This document shows positions 23,904 through 30,916 of a DNA stretch of 37,131 nucleotides, in pieces; the stretch's first letter is position 1, and each line of letters opens with the position of its first letter. The notes under the pieces were generated by a model, which was given only the letters and a program-made list of their open reading frames with translations, had not been told where the DNA came from and searched no databases. The DNA is from Eremococcus coleocola DSM 15696 (GTDB taxonomy: Bacteria; Bacillota; Bacilli; Lactobacillales; Aerococcaceae), in contig NZ_AUAT01000024.1 of assembly GCF_000428865.1 (NCBI RefSeq), positions 1 to 37,131 of the forward strand, given 5' to 3'. Made by a program: the position numbers and the translations under genes.

Positions 23904-24611
23904 TTATAATTTGTCAATTCTACTATATTGCCTTGATTCACTATTTATTTTGCTCCCCACCATCCCATTCACCCTCGCCTGCACCGCCTTCGCATCAAAA
24001 CCTGCCCGGGTCAGACGGTCGACTCTTTCCTGCCCGTTCCCCCACTTACCTTGGATAACCTCTTTCGCTAGCCTATCCAAATTTTTTATTGTGTCCTCAG
24101 GTTTAGATGACTGATTTAATCCTGGCTTAATAGACCCTGGCTTGTCATACTTAGGCCTTGCATAGCCCGCTATCCGCCAATCATTCCAAGCAAACCGATT
24201 CCGGGCCACTCGGCCATTGGAATTGCCTTCAATGGTATAAATCCACTTACCATCAAACCGTTCCACATAACCAATATGGTCAGCCCATCCAGCATTCGAC
24301 CCGGCCCAATCGAAGATTACAATGTCCCCAGGGCGTGGATGGACCCGGCCCAGCCATATGCCCTTTTGTTTAAAAATTTGTAGATGACGTTGGACTCCGC
24401 ATTCCCGGCCAATCAAACCGGCAGCGCCCACCCTATCCGCGACTACGGTAACAAACATATCACACCAATCATCACTGTAGGCTAGCCGGTACCCGACCGG
24501 TAAGGGTCGGACCCGGTTATAGGCATCGACCAGCGACCGGTGGCCGGCTGTCCCCATGGCTACCCCTACCCAAGAGCCTGCTTCCTTTAATACAGCTTGC
24601 GCACTAACCAT
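23904..24611 (-). CDS. Phage-type endolysin: CHAP domain plus CW_7 wall-binding domain
   Basis: A 235-residue peptidoglycan hydrolase. The N-terminal CHAP-like domain (about 1-145) has the catalytic Cys in YSDDWCDMFVT (Cys50) and His in GWADHIGYVERF (about 111), with PRPGDIVIFDW between. A linker (about 150-170) leads to a CW_7/Cpl-7 domain (about 171-215; LAKEVIQGKWGNGQERVDRL then TRAGFDAKAVQARVNG). There is no signal peptide, so export depends on the holin, whose gene overlaps its start by 8 nt. The last 16 residues (SKINSESRQYSRIDKL) do not occur in the displaced fragment at 11.2 kb, which fits a re-made 3' end. The N-acetylmuramidase, amidase or peptidase specificity cannot be read from CHAP alone. 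Confidence 0.87.
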   Translation of the reverse strand: MVSAQAVLKEAGSWVGVAMGTAGHRSLVDAYNRVRPLPVGYRLAYSDDWCDMFVTVVADRVGAAGLIGRECGVQRHLQIFKQKGIWLGRVHPRPGDIVIFDWAGSNAGWADHIGYVERFDGKWIYTIEGNSNGRVARNRFAWNDWRIAGYARPKYDKPGSIKPGLNQSSKPEDTIKNLDRLAKEVIQGKWGNGQERVDRLTRAGFDAKAVQARVNGMVGSKINSESRQYSRIDKL

Positions 24612-24846
24612 AGCTAACCCCTTCTCTAGTCTTTAATCCCTTACCTGAGCCACCATGATAATTCATCGAAGATATTTGTAGAATCGAACCTAAGAAGACT
24701 GTCATGAGATTTATCACCTTGATCCAGTCTTCAACCAAGGGCCAAGCCCAAACCTGGCCCAACTCACCCACTAAAACGGCTAAAGCCGGCATAAAAATTA
24801 AGACAAACCATTTCAAGCCATCATATACTTTATTTGATAATTCCAT
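24604..24846 (-). CDS. Holin (phi LC3 family)
   Basis: An 80-residue membrane protein with two hydrophobic helices (about 11-30 and 41-60) and a basic hydrophilic tail (GGSGKGLKTREGVSYG). The NxKVYDxLKWFVLIFMPALAVL start matches phi LC3-type phage holins. It would form the membrane lesion that releases the endolysin. An AGGAGG site lies 8 nt before ATG. The end overlaps the endolysin start, giving translational coupling. Confidence 0.85.
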   Translation of the reverse strand: MELSNKVYDGLKWFVLIFMPALAVLVGELGQVWAWPLVEDWIKVINLMTVFLGSILQISSMNYHGGSGKGLKTREGVSYG

Positions 24847-24881
24847 TTTTTATTCCTCCTTTAGTTACTTTTAATCTGCGA

Positions 24882-25175
24882 TTAACTCTTGCTTACTTGC
24901 CGTAGGCTTCTTTCTGGCCACTCCTGTAAGAGGTCAGTTACTTCCTGATACAAATGCTTGACTTGGTTAGTCAGAACGGCCTGTTTGCCCTCCACCCCCA
25001 AGACTCGGTCTTGTAGGTCCTTAAGAACCTGCGCTTGGACCTGCAGGTGGTCCTGCATGCTATCCAATCTTCCAATCAAGGCATAAACCGCCTTAATCAA
25101 ATCAAATAACTTAGTCACCAGGGTCAAACAAGCCAAGATAGCTGACGCACTGGCACCCACCTCTATCATGGTCAT
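24882..25175 (-). CDS. Small membrane-anchored coiled-coil protein, phage-cassette type
   Basis: Not recognised as a named family. The 97 residues begin with a hydrophobic helix (MIEVGASASAILACLTLVTKL, split across about 3-23) and continue with a heptad-like hydrophilic stretch (DSMQDHLQVQAQVLKDLQDR, then VEGKQAVLTNQVKHLYQEV). ATG at 25175 is preferred to ATG at 25196, because AAGGAGG falls between them at the right distance for the former. It resembles small proteins found just before holins in phages, such as haemolysin XhlA-like proteins (helix plus coiled coil, though there the membrane helix is usually C-terminal). A lysis accessory role is inferred. Confidence 0.6.
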   Translation of the reverse strand: MTMIEVGASASAILACLTLVTKLFDLIKAVYALIGRLDSMQDHLQVQAQVLKDLQDRVLGVEGKQAVLTNQVKHLYQEVTDLLQEWPERSLRQVSKS

Positions 25176-25212
25176 CTCCACCGCCTCCTTTCTCATAAGT
25201 TGACAAATAAAG

Positions 25213-25260
25213 AGCGGGCAGCCGCAGGAAAGTCTTAATTTTCTGCTTTGGCTACCCGCT
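25213..25260 (-). terminator. Stem-loop between DUF2922 and the lysis genes
   Basis: AGCGGG...AGCC pairs with GGCT.CCCGCT; on the minus strand the stem is followed by CTTTATTTGTC. It could separate a DUF1659-DUF2922 transcript from the holin/endolysin genes, so lysis gene expression would need read-through or antitermination. Confidence 0.65.
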
Positions 25261-25282
25261 TTTGATTAGTTAAGAGGCTTGC

Positions 25283-25516
25283 CTATGCCTCAGCTTTATA
25301 AACTTCTTCCGTTGTTTTAACAATCATTTCTGCATTAACCGATGTAGCATAAAGGTCCCCAGCATCATCTTTAAAGATATCCGTATCACGGATGGCATCC
25401 ATGGCTGTCTTGGCTTGGTCAGCCGACACCTGATCTTGAGGATTATTCAAGCGAACTGCCTTGTTTTTACCCTCAGCAGACTTGAAATTTAAGGCGAGTG
25501 TACGAACTGTTTCCAT
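25283..25516 (-). CDS. DUF2922 family protein
   Basis: A 77-residue soluble protein beginning METVRTLALNFKSAEGKNKA, with the pattern LxFxxxxGKxxxxxxxxPxxxxxxxxVxxAMxxI that I associate with DUF2922. No catalytic motif is visible. The family has no known function and typically sits beside DUF1659, as here, 25 nt apart. Ribosome site AGGAGG precedes ATG. A cytosolic partner protein of the sigma/lysis cassette is possible. Confidence 0.65.
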   Translation of the reverse strand: METVRTLALNFKSAEGKNKAVRLNNPQDQVSADQAKTAMDAIRDTDIFKDDAGDLYATSVNAEMIVKTTEEVYKAEA

Positions 25517-25541
25517 TTAACTTCCTCCTTTTCTCTATTTT

Positions 25542-25763
25542 CTAAACTTCAGGACTTTCAACAATTTCGTAATTTTCTTGCACATGACTACTTGAAACAC
25601 CATGTTTCAGTAGCGGTGCTAAGGCATCACGAACGGTAACAATATCACTAGCGGCAGCATCCTCAACCAAATTATTGAGCGAAGTGGTTTGCTTCTTCTC
25701 AGTTTCGGGATCCATCGCTACAAATTGCAACTTACCTGACTTATAAACTTTTTCCATCTGCAT
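25542..25763 (-). CDS. DUF1659 family protein
   Basis: A 73-residue soluble protein with the sequence ...KSGKLQFVAMDPETEKKQTT... and VEDAAASDIVTVRDALAPLL, consistent with DUF1659. Function unknown. It forms a pair with the DUF2922 gene and starts 66 nt after the sigma-factor gene, behind a small hairpin. Ribosome site AGGAGG lies 6 nt before an ATG at 25763. Confidence 0.62.
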   Translation of the reverse strand: MQMEKVYKSGKLQFVAMDPETEKKQTTSLNNLVEDAAASDIVTVRDALAPLLKHGVSSSHVQENYEIVESPEV

Positions 25764-25781
25764 TTCCTCCTTTTTTATCTT

Positions 25782-25799
25782 TGTAAGCTTTTGCTTACA
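25782..25799. repeat. 7-bp inverted repeat TGTAAGC-tttt-GCTTACA
   Basis: This short perfect palindrome lies between the sigma-factor stop and DUF1659. It has no T-tail in the direction of transcription, so a protein-binding operator or promoter element is more likely than a terminator. Confidence 0.45.
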
Positions 25800-25829
25800 T
25801 CTTAAAGAAGAAACGCTCTCCAGTTTTTG

Positions 25830-26351
25830 TTACCCTTCTTTGAGTAAAAATTTATAAAAGCCTAATTGGTCTTGCAGCTTAGCCTTACGTTTATAAAGTG
25901 TCTTCCGTGAAATACCTAATAATTCAGCAATCTCTGTCATGGAGAAAGACGAATCAGCCAAAAGATAAAACAATTGGCGGTCACTCTCATCTAGGTGGCG
26001 GTCAACCGCTCCATAAAAGGCCATTAACCGGTGATGACTGGCCATTCTAGAATCTGGCTGAGCCAAGGATTCTTTGACTGTCATGATCTCTTCGACCGCA
26101 ATTTCATGTTTTAAAGGCCGGGCCTTGAGTAAGTCTAAGAGGTACCAATAGAGACCCTTTTGGACATAAGCCGTAAAGCGAAACCGGTCTTCCCCTAAGG
26201 GATCACCTTGAAAGGAGTCAGCTAAGGCCAATAATTTCAGAGATAATTCTTGGTAATAATCATCATAATAACAGTGGTTTTTGCTAATACCGAGTCGGTT
26301 CAGGGTTTTGTAAATAAGAGCTTGATAATTTGCTAATAATTGGTCTGGCAT
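25830..26351 (-). CDS. Sigma-70-family RNA polymerase sigma factor (small, alternative)
   Basis: A 173-residue sigma-like protein. The N-terminal region 2 (about 8-85; YQALIYKTLNRLGI, YYDDYYQELSLKLLALADSF, RFTAYVQKGLYWYLLDLLKA) resembles ComX/SigX and UviA/TcdR-type factors. The C-terminal region 4 HTH (about 128-160) reads FSMTEIAELLGISRKTLYKR. No region 1 or region 3 is visible. It stands upstream of the DUF1659/DUF2922/holin/endolysin genes and downstream of an XRE-type gene, so it probably directs transcription of this lysis cassette. Its ribosome site GCGAGGAG is buried in a long hairpin. A competence sigma factor cannot be excluded. Confidence 0.75.
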   Translation of the reverse strand: MPDQLLANYQALIYKTLNRLGISKNHCYYDDYYQELSLKLLALADSFQGDPLGEDRFRFTAYVQKGLYWYLLDLLKARPLKHEIAVEEIMTVKESLAQPDSRMASHHRLMAFYGAVDRHLDESDRQLFYLLADSSFSMTEIAELLGISRKTLYKRKAKLQDQLGFYKFLLKEG

Positions 26352-26356
26352 TAAAA

Positions 26357-26418
26357 ATACTCCTCGCTTTATTAGATTTAGGCTGCTTGACCTAAGTCCA
26401 CTATAAAACGAGGAGTAT
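26357..26418 (-). promoter_or_regulatory. 5' leader hairpin covering the sigma-factor ribosome site
   Basis: ATACTCCTCG (26357-26366) pairs with CGAGGAGTAT (26409-26418), extended by TTTAT/ATAAA and an inner GATTTAGG/CCTAAGTC stem. In the transcript the 3' arm holds GCGAGGAG, the ribosome site of the sigma gene, and is followed by TTTTT before ATG. It could act as a translational lock, a terminator-like attenuator, or both. Confidence 0.75.
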
Positions 26419-26459
26419 ATATTTTCTATAGAATGATTGTTCTATTCTTGTTTAATCAA

Positions 26460-26708
26460 TTAAACATTACTTTTTGACAAATCAGGACCCATTCTCAAGG
26501 GAATATGAGGAAGAAAGATTTGATGAAATTCATGCTGACTCAAACACAGGTGGTGGGTAATGAGTTGTAGGCTGGCTAAAGAGGGAAGAACTTGACCGGA
26601 TAGAATCTTACAGAGCTGACGGTCAGAGATTTGACACACTTCAGAAAAACGACGAACACTCTTATGGCGTTGGACAATTAACGTTCTTAGTAGTACAACA
26701 TCAATCAT
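26460..26708 (-). CDS. Small XRE/Cro-type helix-turn-helix regulator
   Basis: An 82-residue protein with a likely HTH (VRRFSEVCQISDRQLCKILS then GQVLPSLASLQLITHHL), matching the Cro/CI layout helix-turn-helix plus following helices, with a short C-terminal tail. It is the first gene of the sigma/lysis cassette and the likely switch controlling it, in phage-repressor style. There is a promoter at 26753-26781 and an inverted repeat on both sides of it. The C-terminal half has no recognised domain. The assignment is from pattern only. Confidence 0.6.
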   Translation of the reverse strand: MIDVVLLRTLIVQRHKSVRRFSEVCQISDRQLCKILSGQVLPSLASLQLITHHLCLSQHEFHQIFLPHIPLRMGPDLSKSNV

Positions 26709-26728
26709 TAAATGACCTTCTTCCTAGT

Positions 26729-26801
26729 TTAATTTAGCTTATTACCAAATTAATCATATATAGAAAGTAAGTATATTTCAATCTAAATAAAGCTAAATTA
26801 A
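26729..26801. repeat. 12-bp inverted repeat flanking the XRE promoter
   Basis: TTAATTTAGCTT (26729-26740) and AAGCTAAATTAA (26790-26801) are exact inverted repeats that bracket the predicted promoter, a layout suited to an autoregulating repressor with a DNA loop or two operators. Confidence 0.6.
26753..26781 (-). promoter_or_regulatory. Promoter of the XRE/sigma cassette
   Basis: On the minus strand TTGAAA (26776-26781) and TATGAT (26753-26758) with a 17-nt spacer, about 45 nt before the XRE gene. Confidence 0.65.
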
Positions 26802-26869
26802 TATGCTAATTTCTAATAGACTTTATTAGGAAAAATAATACATACAAAAATAGCCTAGTTGAATTTTTC

Positions 26870-28018
26870 TTAGTCGCCAATGGTCTCTTGACTGGGTCTC
26901 AGTCGACGTTTCTCTTGGTCCCGGCCTTGCAAGAGATAGCGGGCCTGGGCTTGCCCATACTGTTGACGGGCTCGGGCCACTAAGGTCTGGGTTTGGTCAA
27001 GTAAGTCGCGGTTCATCAGCAAACTCACTTGGGTATCAGCAAAATGCGTTAGCATATGATAGTCACCCATGGAATCCCCAAAAACCGCCAGCGGTCCTTG
27101 CCCCTGATAATCAGGGGCAATGTAGTCTTGGATCACCTGGCTTTTACCTGCTTGATAGGTCAAAGGTTGATCTTCTGCGATTTTTGAAAGAACCCGGTCT
27201 CCTTGCCAGGTATGCGCCATTCCAAAGATATAGTCTGTTTGCAGAGCATAAGGAGGCAGCGAAGCGATTGATGCCACCAAACAAGCTGGACTAGCTGAAA
27301 CGATAAAGCTATCAATCTGCTTCTGCTTGGCCCAAGCCATCAGGTCGGCAATCTCAGGGTAAGGGGCCAAGCCTTTTACAAAGCTCGCTTGAACGGCGCC
27401 GCTCTGGCCTAACCAGGCCGGATGAGTCTGGTAAGTCATGGCTTTAGCTTGAGGCTGAGCATCATAGAAACCCGCCCAGGTTAACATTTGCTGACACAAG
27501 GCTTGGATTTGATTTTGAGTAAAGCCAGCAAACCAATAAGTTGGGTAGTTTTGGCCTGGTAGGGGCTTTAACATCCGATGAATTGCTTGATAATAGACCA
27601 TGGCTTTAGCACGAAAGGATTGGTAAATGGGCAAAGCTTTCAAATGCTCCAGTGTCCGGTCTGGCCTGTCTTTAATGAAATGGTCATAGAGATAAGCATA
27701 AGCTTCTATCAAGTCTGTGACTAAGTCAGGCAAGCCCACCTTATTTACTTCTTGCAAGCATGGACGATAAAATTCTTGGTCCAGCTTAATCAAATCCTTA
27801 AATTGCGGGGGGCTCATTTGATAATGGAGGCCTTCAAGTTGGAAAAGGAAAAAATGGTCTTCGATATCTCCCATTAAGCAGGTCTCATCAAAGTCAAAAA
27901 CCATATAATTTTTCTGATTATCACCCTTTGCCACTGGAGTTTGTCCAGCTAAATTTAAGACTTCTTTAATCCGTTTAAAATTAAAACTCTCCCAATTTCT
28001 TTTTGATAATTGGTTCAC
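26870..28018 (-). CDS. HAD-superfamily phosphatase (PSPase/phosphocholine-phosphatase-like)
   Basis: A 382-residue HAD hydrolase with a large cap. Motif I is VFDFDETCLMGD (about 40-51), motif II Ser in FIVSASPACLVAS (about 239-251), motif III Lys in QAGKSQVIQDYI (about 290), motif IV VFGDSMGDYHML (about 313-324). No signal peptide is present. GTG at 28018 with GGAG 7 nt upstream overlaps the DeoR stop by 4 nt (GTGA). It may remove phosphate from a product delivered by the ABC importer. It is the last gene of the operon. Confidence 0.75.
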   Translation of the reverse strand: MNQLSKRNWESFNFKRIKEVLNLAGQTPVAKGDNQKNYMVFDFDETCLMGDIEDHFFLFQLEGLHYQMSPPQFKDLIKLDQEFYRPCLQEVNKVGLPDLVTDLIEAYAYLYDHFIKDRPDRTLEHLKALPIYQSFRAKAMVYYQAIHRMLKPLPGQNYPTYWFAGFTQNQIQALCQQMLTWAGFYDAQPQAKAMTYQTHPAWLGQSGAVQASFVKGLAPYPEIADLMAWAKQKQIDSFIVSASPACLVASIASLPPYALQTDYIFGMAHTWQGDRVLSKIAEDQPLTYQAGKSQVIQDYIAPDYQGQGPLAVFGDSMGDYHMLTHFADTQVSLLMNRDLLDQTQTLVARARQQYGQAQARYLLQGRDQEKRRLRPSQETIGD

Positions 28019-28809
28019 AATTCCACTCCTAACCCAGAGACTGTCTGCCAGCAGGTGTCAGATAAATCCCATCCTGCTGGTTTAGGACAGTCACATAGAA
28101 TCAAATCCACTTGCTTGATTGTACAAATTTCAACCATTAACTTTTTCCCTAACTTACTATGGTCTGCCACTAGGACCACTTCTTGGCTTGCTTGCGCCAT
28201 TTGACGGGAGACATGTGATTCTTCCATATCATAATCATAAACTCCACTCGCACTTAAGCCGCCACAAGACATAAAATTCAAATCAAAAGAGAAATTGGCC
28301 AAAAACTCAATCGTATAAGACCCTTTAATCGCTAACTGATAAGGATTGGTAACTCCCGGCAAGATAATCACTTGTCCTTGGACTCGGTCTTCTTCAATAG
28401 CCTTATTAAAATGCAAGGCCGCTGCTAAAGAATTTGTCACAATGGTTAAATTCGTTATATCCTTTAAATAATCCGCGATATACATGGTTGAGGTCCCATA
28501 ATCAACCGCCAAAGTCATACCCGATTGCACTAGTTGGGCTGCGGCCTGTGCGACAGCTTGTTTTTCGGCCTGATTCACTTGTTTTTTCTTTTCAAAGGCT
28601 AATTCAAGTGGAGCGGGCTTACTAACCGCACCTCCATGAACCCTCTCCAGTAATCCACCAGCTTCAAGTTCACTTAGATCCCGCCGCAAAGTCTCTGGTG
28701 TCAGACCAAATTCTTGTGCCATTTGACTGACATATACTTTTCCCTCTTTGGTTAACTCTTGCAGAATTAATTGATGTCTTTGATCTTTTATTCTTACTTC
28801 TTGTTTCAT
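28015..28809 (-). CDS. DeoR-family transcriptional regulator
   Basis: A 264-residue repressor from the chosen ATG. It has an N-terminal DeoR HTH (QLILQELTKEGKVYVSQMAQ, EFGLTPETLRRDLSELEAGG and LLERVHGGAV) and a C-terminal DeoRC sugar-phosphate sensor (MTLAVDYGTSTMYIADYL, NLTIVTNSLAAALHF, VSRQMAQASQEVVLVADHSKLGK). The family senses phosphorylated sugar intermediates. Alternative ATGs lie 6 nt upstream and downstream options exist; 28809 is 6 nt from AGGA. It probably controls the ABC operon by the palindrome at 36776-36795. Confidence 0.85.
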   Translation of the reverse strand: MKQEVRIKDQRHQLILQELTKEGKVYVSQMAQEFGLTPETLRRDLSELEAGGLLERVHGGAVSKPAPLELAFEKKKQVNQAEKQAVAQAAAQLVQSGMTLAVDYGTSTMYIADYLKDITNLTIVTNSLAAALHFNKAIEEDRVQGQVIILPGVTNPYQLAIKGSYTIEFLANFSFDLNFMSCGGLSASGVYDYDMEESHVSRQMAQASQEVVLVADHSKLGKKLMVEICTIKQVDLILCDCPKPAGWDLSDTCWQTVSGLGVEL

Positions 28810-28835
28810 ACTCATTCCTATCACTTTCTATGCCC

Positions 28836-30200
28836 TTAAATTAAATCAATCGCCTGCCACTCTGCAAGTCGCCACCGTCTTAAGAGGATAACAAAACGGA
28901 ACCATTCATCAATAATGAATACCCACCAAATTCCCACCAAGCCCCAAGCGAAGACTCTACCAAATAAATAAGCCAAGGGGATGGTTAAAATAAAGGTAAA
29001 CACTATGGAAAGATAGGTTGGAAAACGGACATCCCCTGCAGTATTTAGGGCACTAATTATAATTTCATTGGCTAAGCGGCCTGGTTCTAGTAGGATACTC
29101 AAATATGCCAAAAGTATGACCGTTTCTCTAATTTCTTCATTTGGACTTAGCCAGCCCACAATCAAAGGAGATAATAAGGCTAAAATGACTGAAATACCGA
29201 AGCCAAGCATAATCGCTCGCTTTAAGACTTTTAGGGCAAAAGTTTTTGCTTCCTCCTTGGCTTGACTACCAATATAACGTCCGATCACAATTTGACTCGC
29301 TTGTGCAATTGCAGCAGCTAGGGTAAATACTAAAGCCGTTATATTTTGAGTATAAATTTTGCTAGTGACAATAAGGACACCAAAAGAAGCGATAATACCC
29401 GTGATCACTGTTTGTGAGACTGTATAGGATATGTTTTCCAAGGCGGAGGGAAAACCTAACTTTATGATTAAATAACATATGTGTTTATTATATTTAATTT
29501 TAACAAACTCTGACCGCCCTTTGGAAATATTTCGATAAAAATAATAGCCTAAAACAACCATGCCAAAGACCCTAGCCAGGATGGTTGCCCCTGCAATCCC
29601 TTGAATACCTCTGCCTAAGAAAGAATATGGGGCAAAGAGCACCATGGAATTACCTAAAATACCCACAATATTGGTTGCGACTGCGACATACATGGCTTCT
29701 TTGACCATTAAATGGGCCCTTAAAATTGTAGATAAAGTTGTAATCATAGCTTGGAAAATTAAAGATAGGGCAATCAAGACTAAATACTGATAAGCATGGG
29801 CTTGGAGCGGTGGTGGTGTTTGTATCCAAATCAGTAATTGCTTGCCACATAAGGAAAACAGAACCGCCATGACGACTGCAATTAAGAAAGATAAGAATAG
29901 ACTATTTTGAATAATAGCCACCACCTGCTTGGGGTCTTTACCACCCACAGCTTGCATGAGTAAAATTCCAGACCCCAAGGAAGCCACCCCTAACACCATC
30001 AGGCCCACATTTATTAACTGGTTGGCTAGACCCGTAGCCGCCACTGCTGAATCACTATACTGGCTCAGCATCACCACATCGATATTGCCCAAGACCATGG
30101 CTAATAATTGTTCCAAAATCAAGGGAAACAACAAGGAATAGAAGAAATTCTTTTCAGGGCTTCTGGCTTTTTTCCAATTTATCTTGTTTCTTATACCCAT
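28836..30200 (-). CDS. MATE-family efflux transporter
   Basis: A 454-residue inner membrane transporter with 12 predicted hydrophobic spans in two related halves, typical MATE length. Segments FPLILEQLLAMVLGNIDVVM and ISYTVSQTVITGIIASFGVL are characteristic of the two N-terminal helices of each half. It lies between the DUF624 and DeoR genes in the ABC operon. The substrate is unknown; it may export a by-product. It may also be only a passenger, since MATE proteins have broad roles. Confidence 0.83.
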   Translation of the reverse strand: MGIRNKINWKKARSPEKNFFYSLLFPLILEQLLAMVLGNIDVVMLSQYSDSAVAATGLANQLINVGLMVLGVASLGSGILLMQAVGGKDPKQVVAIIQNSLFLSFLIAVVMAVLFSLCGKQLLIWIQTPPPLQAHAYQYLVLIALSLIFQAMITTLSTILRAHLMVKEAMYVAVATNIVGILGNSMVLFAPYSFLGRGIQGIAGATILARVFGMVVLGYYFYRNISKGRSEFVKIKYNKHICYLIIKLGFPSALENISYTVSQTVITGIIASFGVLIVTSKIYTQNITALVFTLAAAIAQASQIVIGRYIGSQAKEEAKTFALKVLKRAIMLGFGISVILALLSPLIVGWLSPNEEIRETVILLAYLSILLEPGRLANEIIISALNTAGDVRFPTYLSIVFTFILTIPLAYLFGRVFAWGLVGIWWVFIIDEWFRFVILLRRWRLAEWQAIDLI

Positions 30201-30229
30201 GGCTGAGTCTCCTTACTCCTATCAACACT

Positions 30230-30883
30230 TTATAAATAATAAAGTTTGTCATATTTTTCGTGCTTTTGTAAAAGATGCCCTACCTGTCCTCCATCAAGCT
30301 TTACTAACTGAACTTGAACACAATATGAAATTATCCTTGTCGGTAAAGAAATACCCAAGAAGAGTCCCAATCCAGGAATCAAATATAAGACGAGGGACCA
30401 AAGTAGTAAGCTGCCACAAATGGCTAAGCTGGTCTTAGGATAGGAACAGATGAAGCGAAAAGGATTCAAAATTGCTGCGCTAAATTTCACTTGGTAGTGG
30501 ACATCTAAGGCAAAGAAAAATAGTAATCCTAAACAAGAAATCAAACAAGCCAAAAATAAAACAAGGGCCAACAAATACGTCAACAAACTTCTTTGACTCA
30601 AAAGCCAACGATAATCGATCCAGAGCAAGGCAATTAGACTAAGCAAACTATAACCTTTAAGGTTACTTGTAAATAAAGAAGCTAGAAAATGGTCTTTAAA
30701 ACGAAGCCAGACTTTTATTTGTCCCTGGCGGTGGTAATCACGTAAACAAGCAAAAAGAGCTGAGCTTGCGGGAAAAATCCCCAGAAAACCTAAACCTAAG
30801 CCAGAAAATAGTAACCATAAAAAATTCAGTCCCACTAATCGAATCAACCAGTCACTATAAGTCTGTATCTTTTTTCCAGTCAT
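30230..30883 (-). CDS. DUF624 (YesL-like) membrane protein
   Basis: A 217-residue protein with about five membrane spans. The N-terminus (YSDWLIRLVGLNFLWLLFSG), the LGFLGIFPASSALFACLRDY segment and an RFKDHFLASLF motif match the DUF624 family, whose genes are regularly found next to LplABC-type sugar ABC importers. The function is unknown; a helper role for the permease is inferred from gene neighbourhoods. Confidence 0.78.
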   Translation of the reverse strand: MTGKKIQTYSDWLIRLVGLNFLWLLFSGLGLGFLGIFPASSALFACLRDYHRQGQIKVWLRFKDHFLASLFTSNLKGYSLLSLIALLWIDYRWLLSQRSLLTYLLALVLFLACLISCLGLLFFFALDVHYQVKFSAAILNPFRFICSYPKTSLAICGSLLLWSLVLYLIPGLGLFLGISLPTRIISYCVQVQLVKLDGGQVGHLLQKHEKYDKLYYL

Positions 30884-30916
30884 TGTCTGCCTCCTTATTT
30901 CATAAGTTCTTCCTGC

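Noticed and set aside
23904-26708. A full prophage
   Set aside because: Only lysis and regulatory genes are present; no integrase, terminase, capsid, tail or replication genes are found in the window.
30184-30438. Plus-strand 84-codon frame over the DUF624 gene end
   Set aside because: It overlaps the DUF624 coding region and the MATE gene start on the other strand; its residues are not those of a known family.
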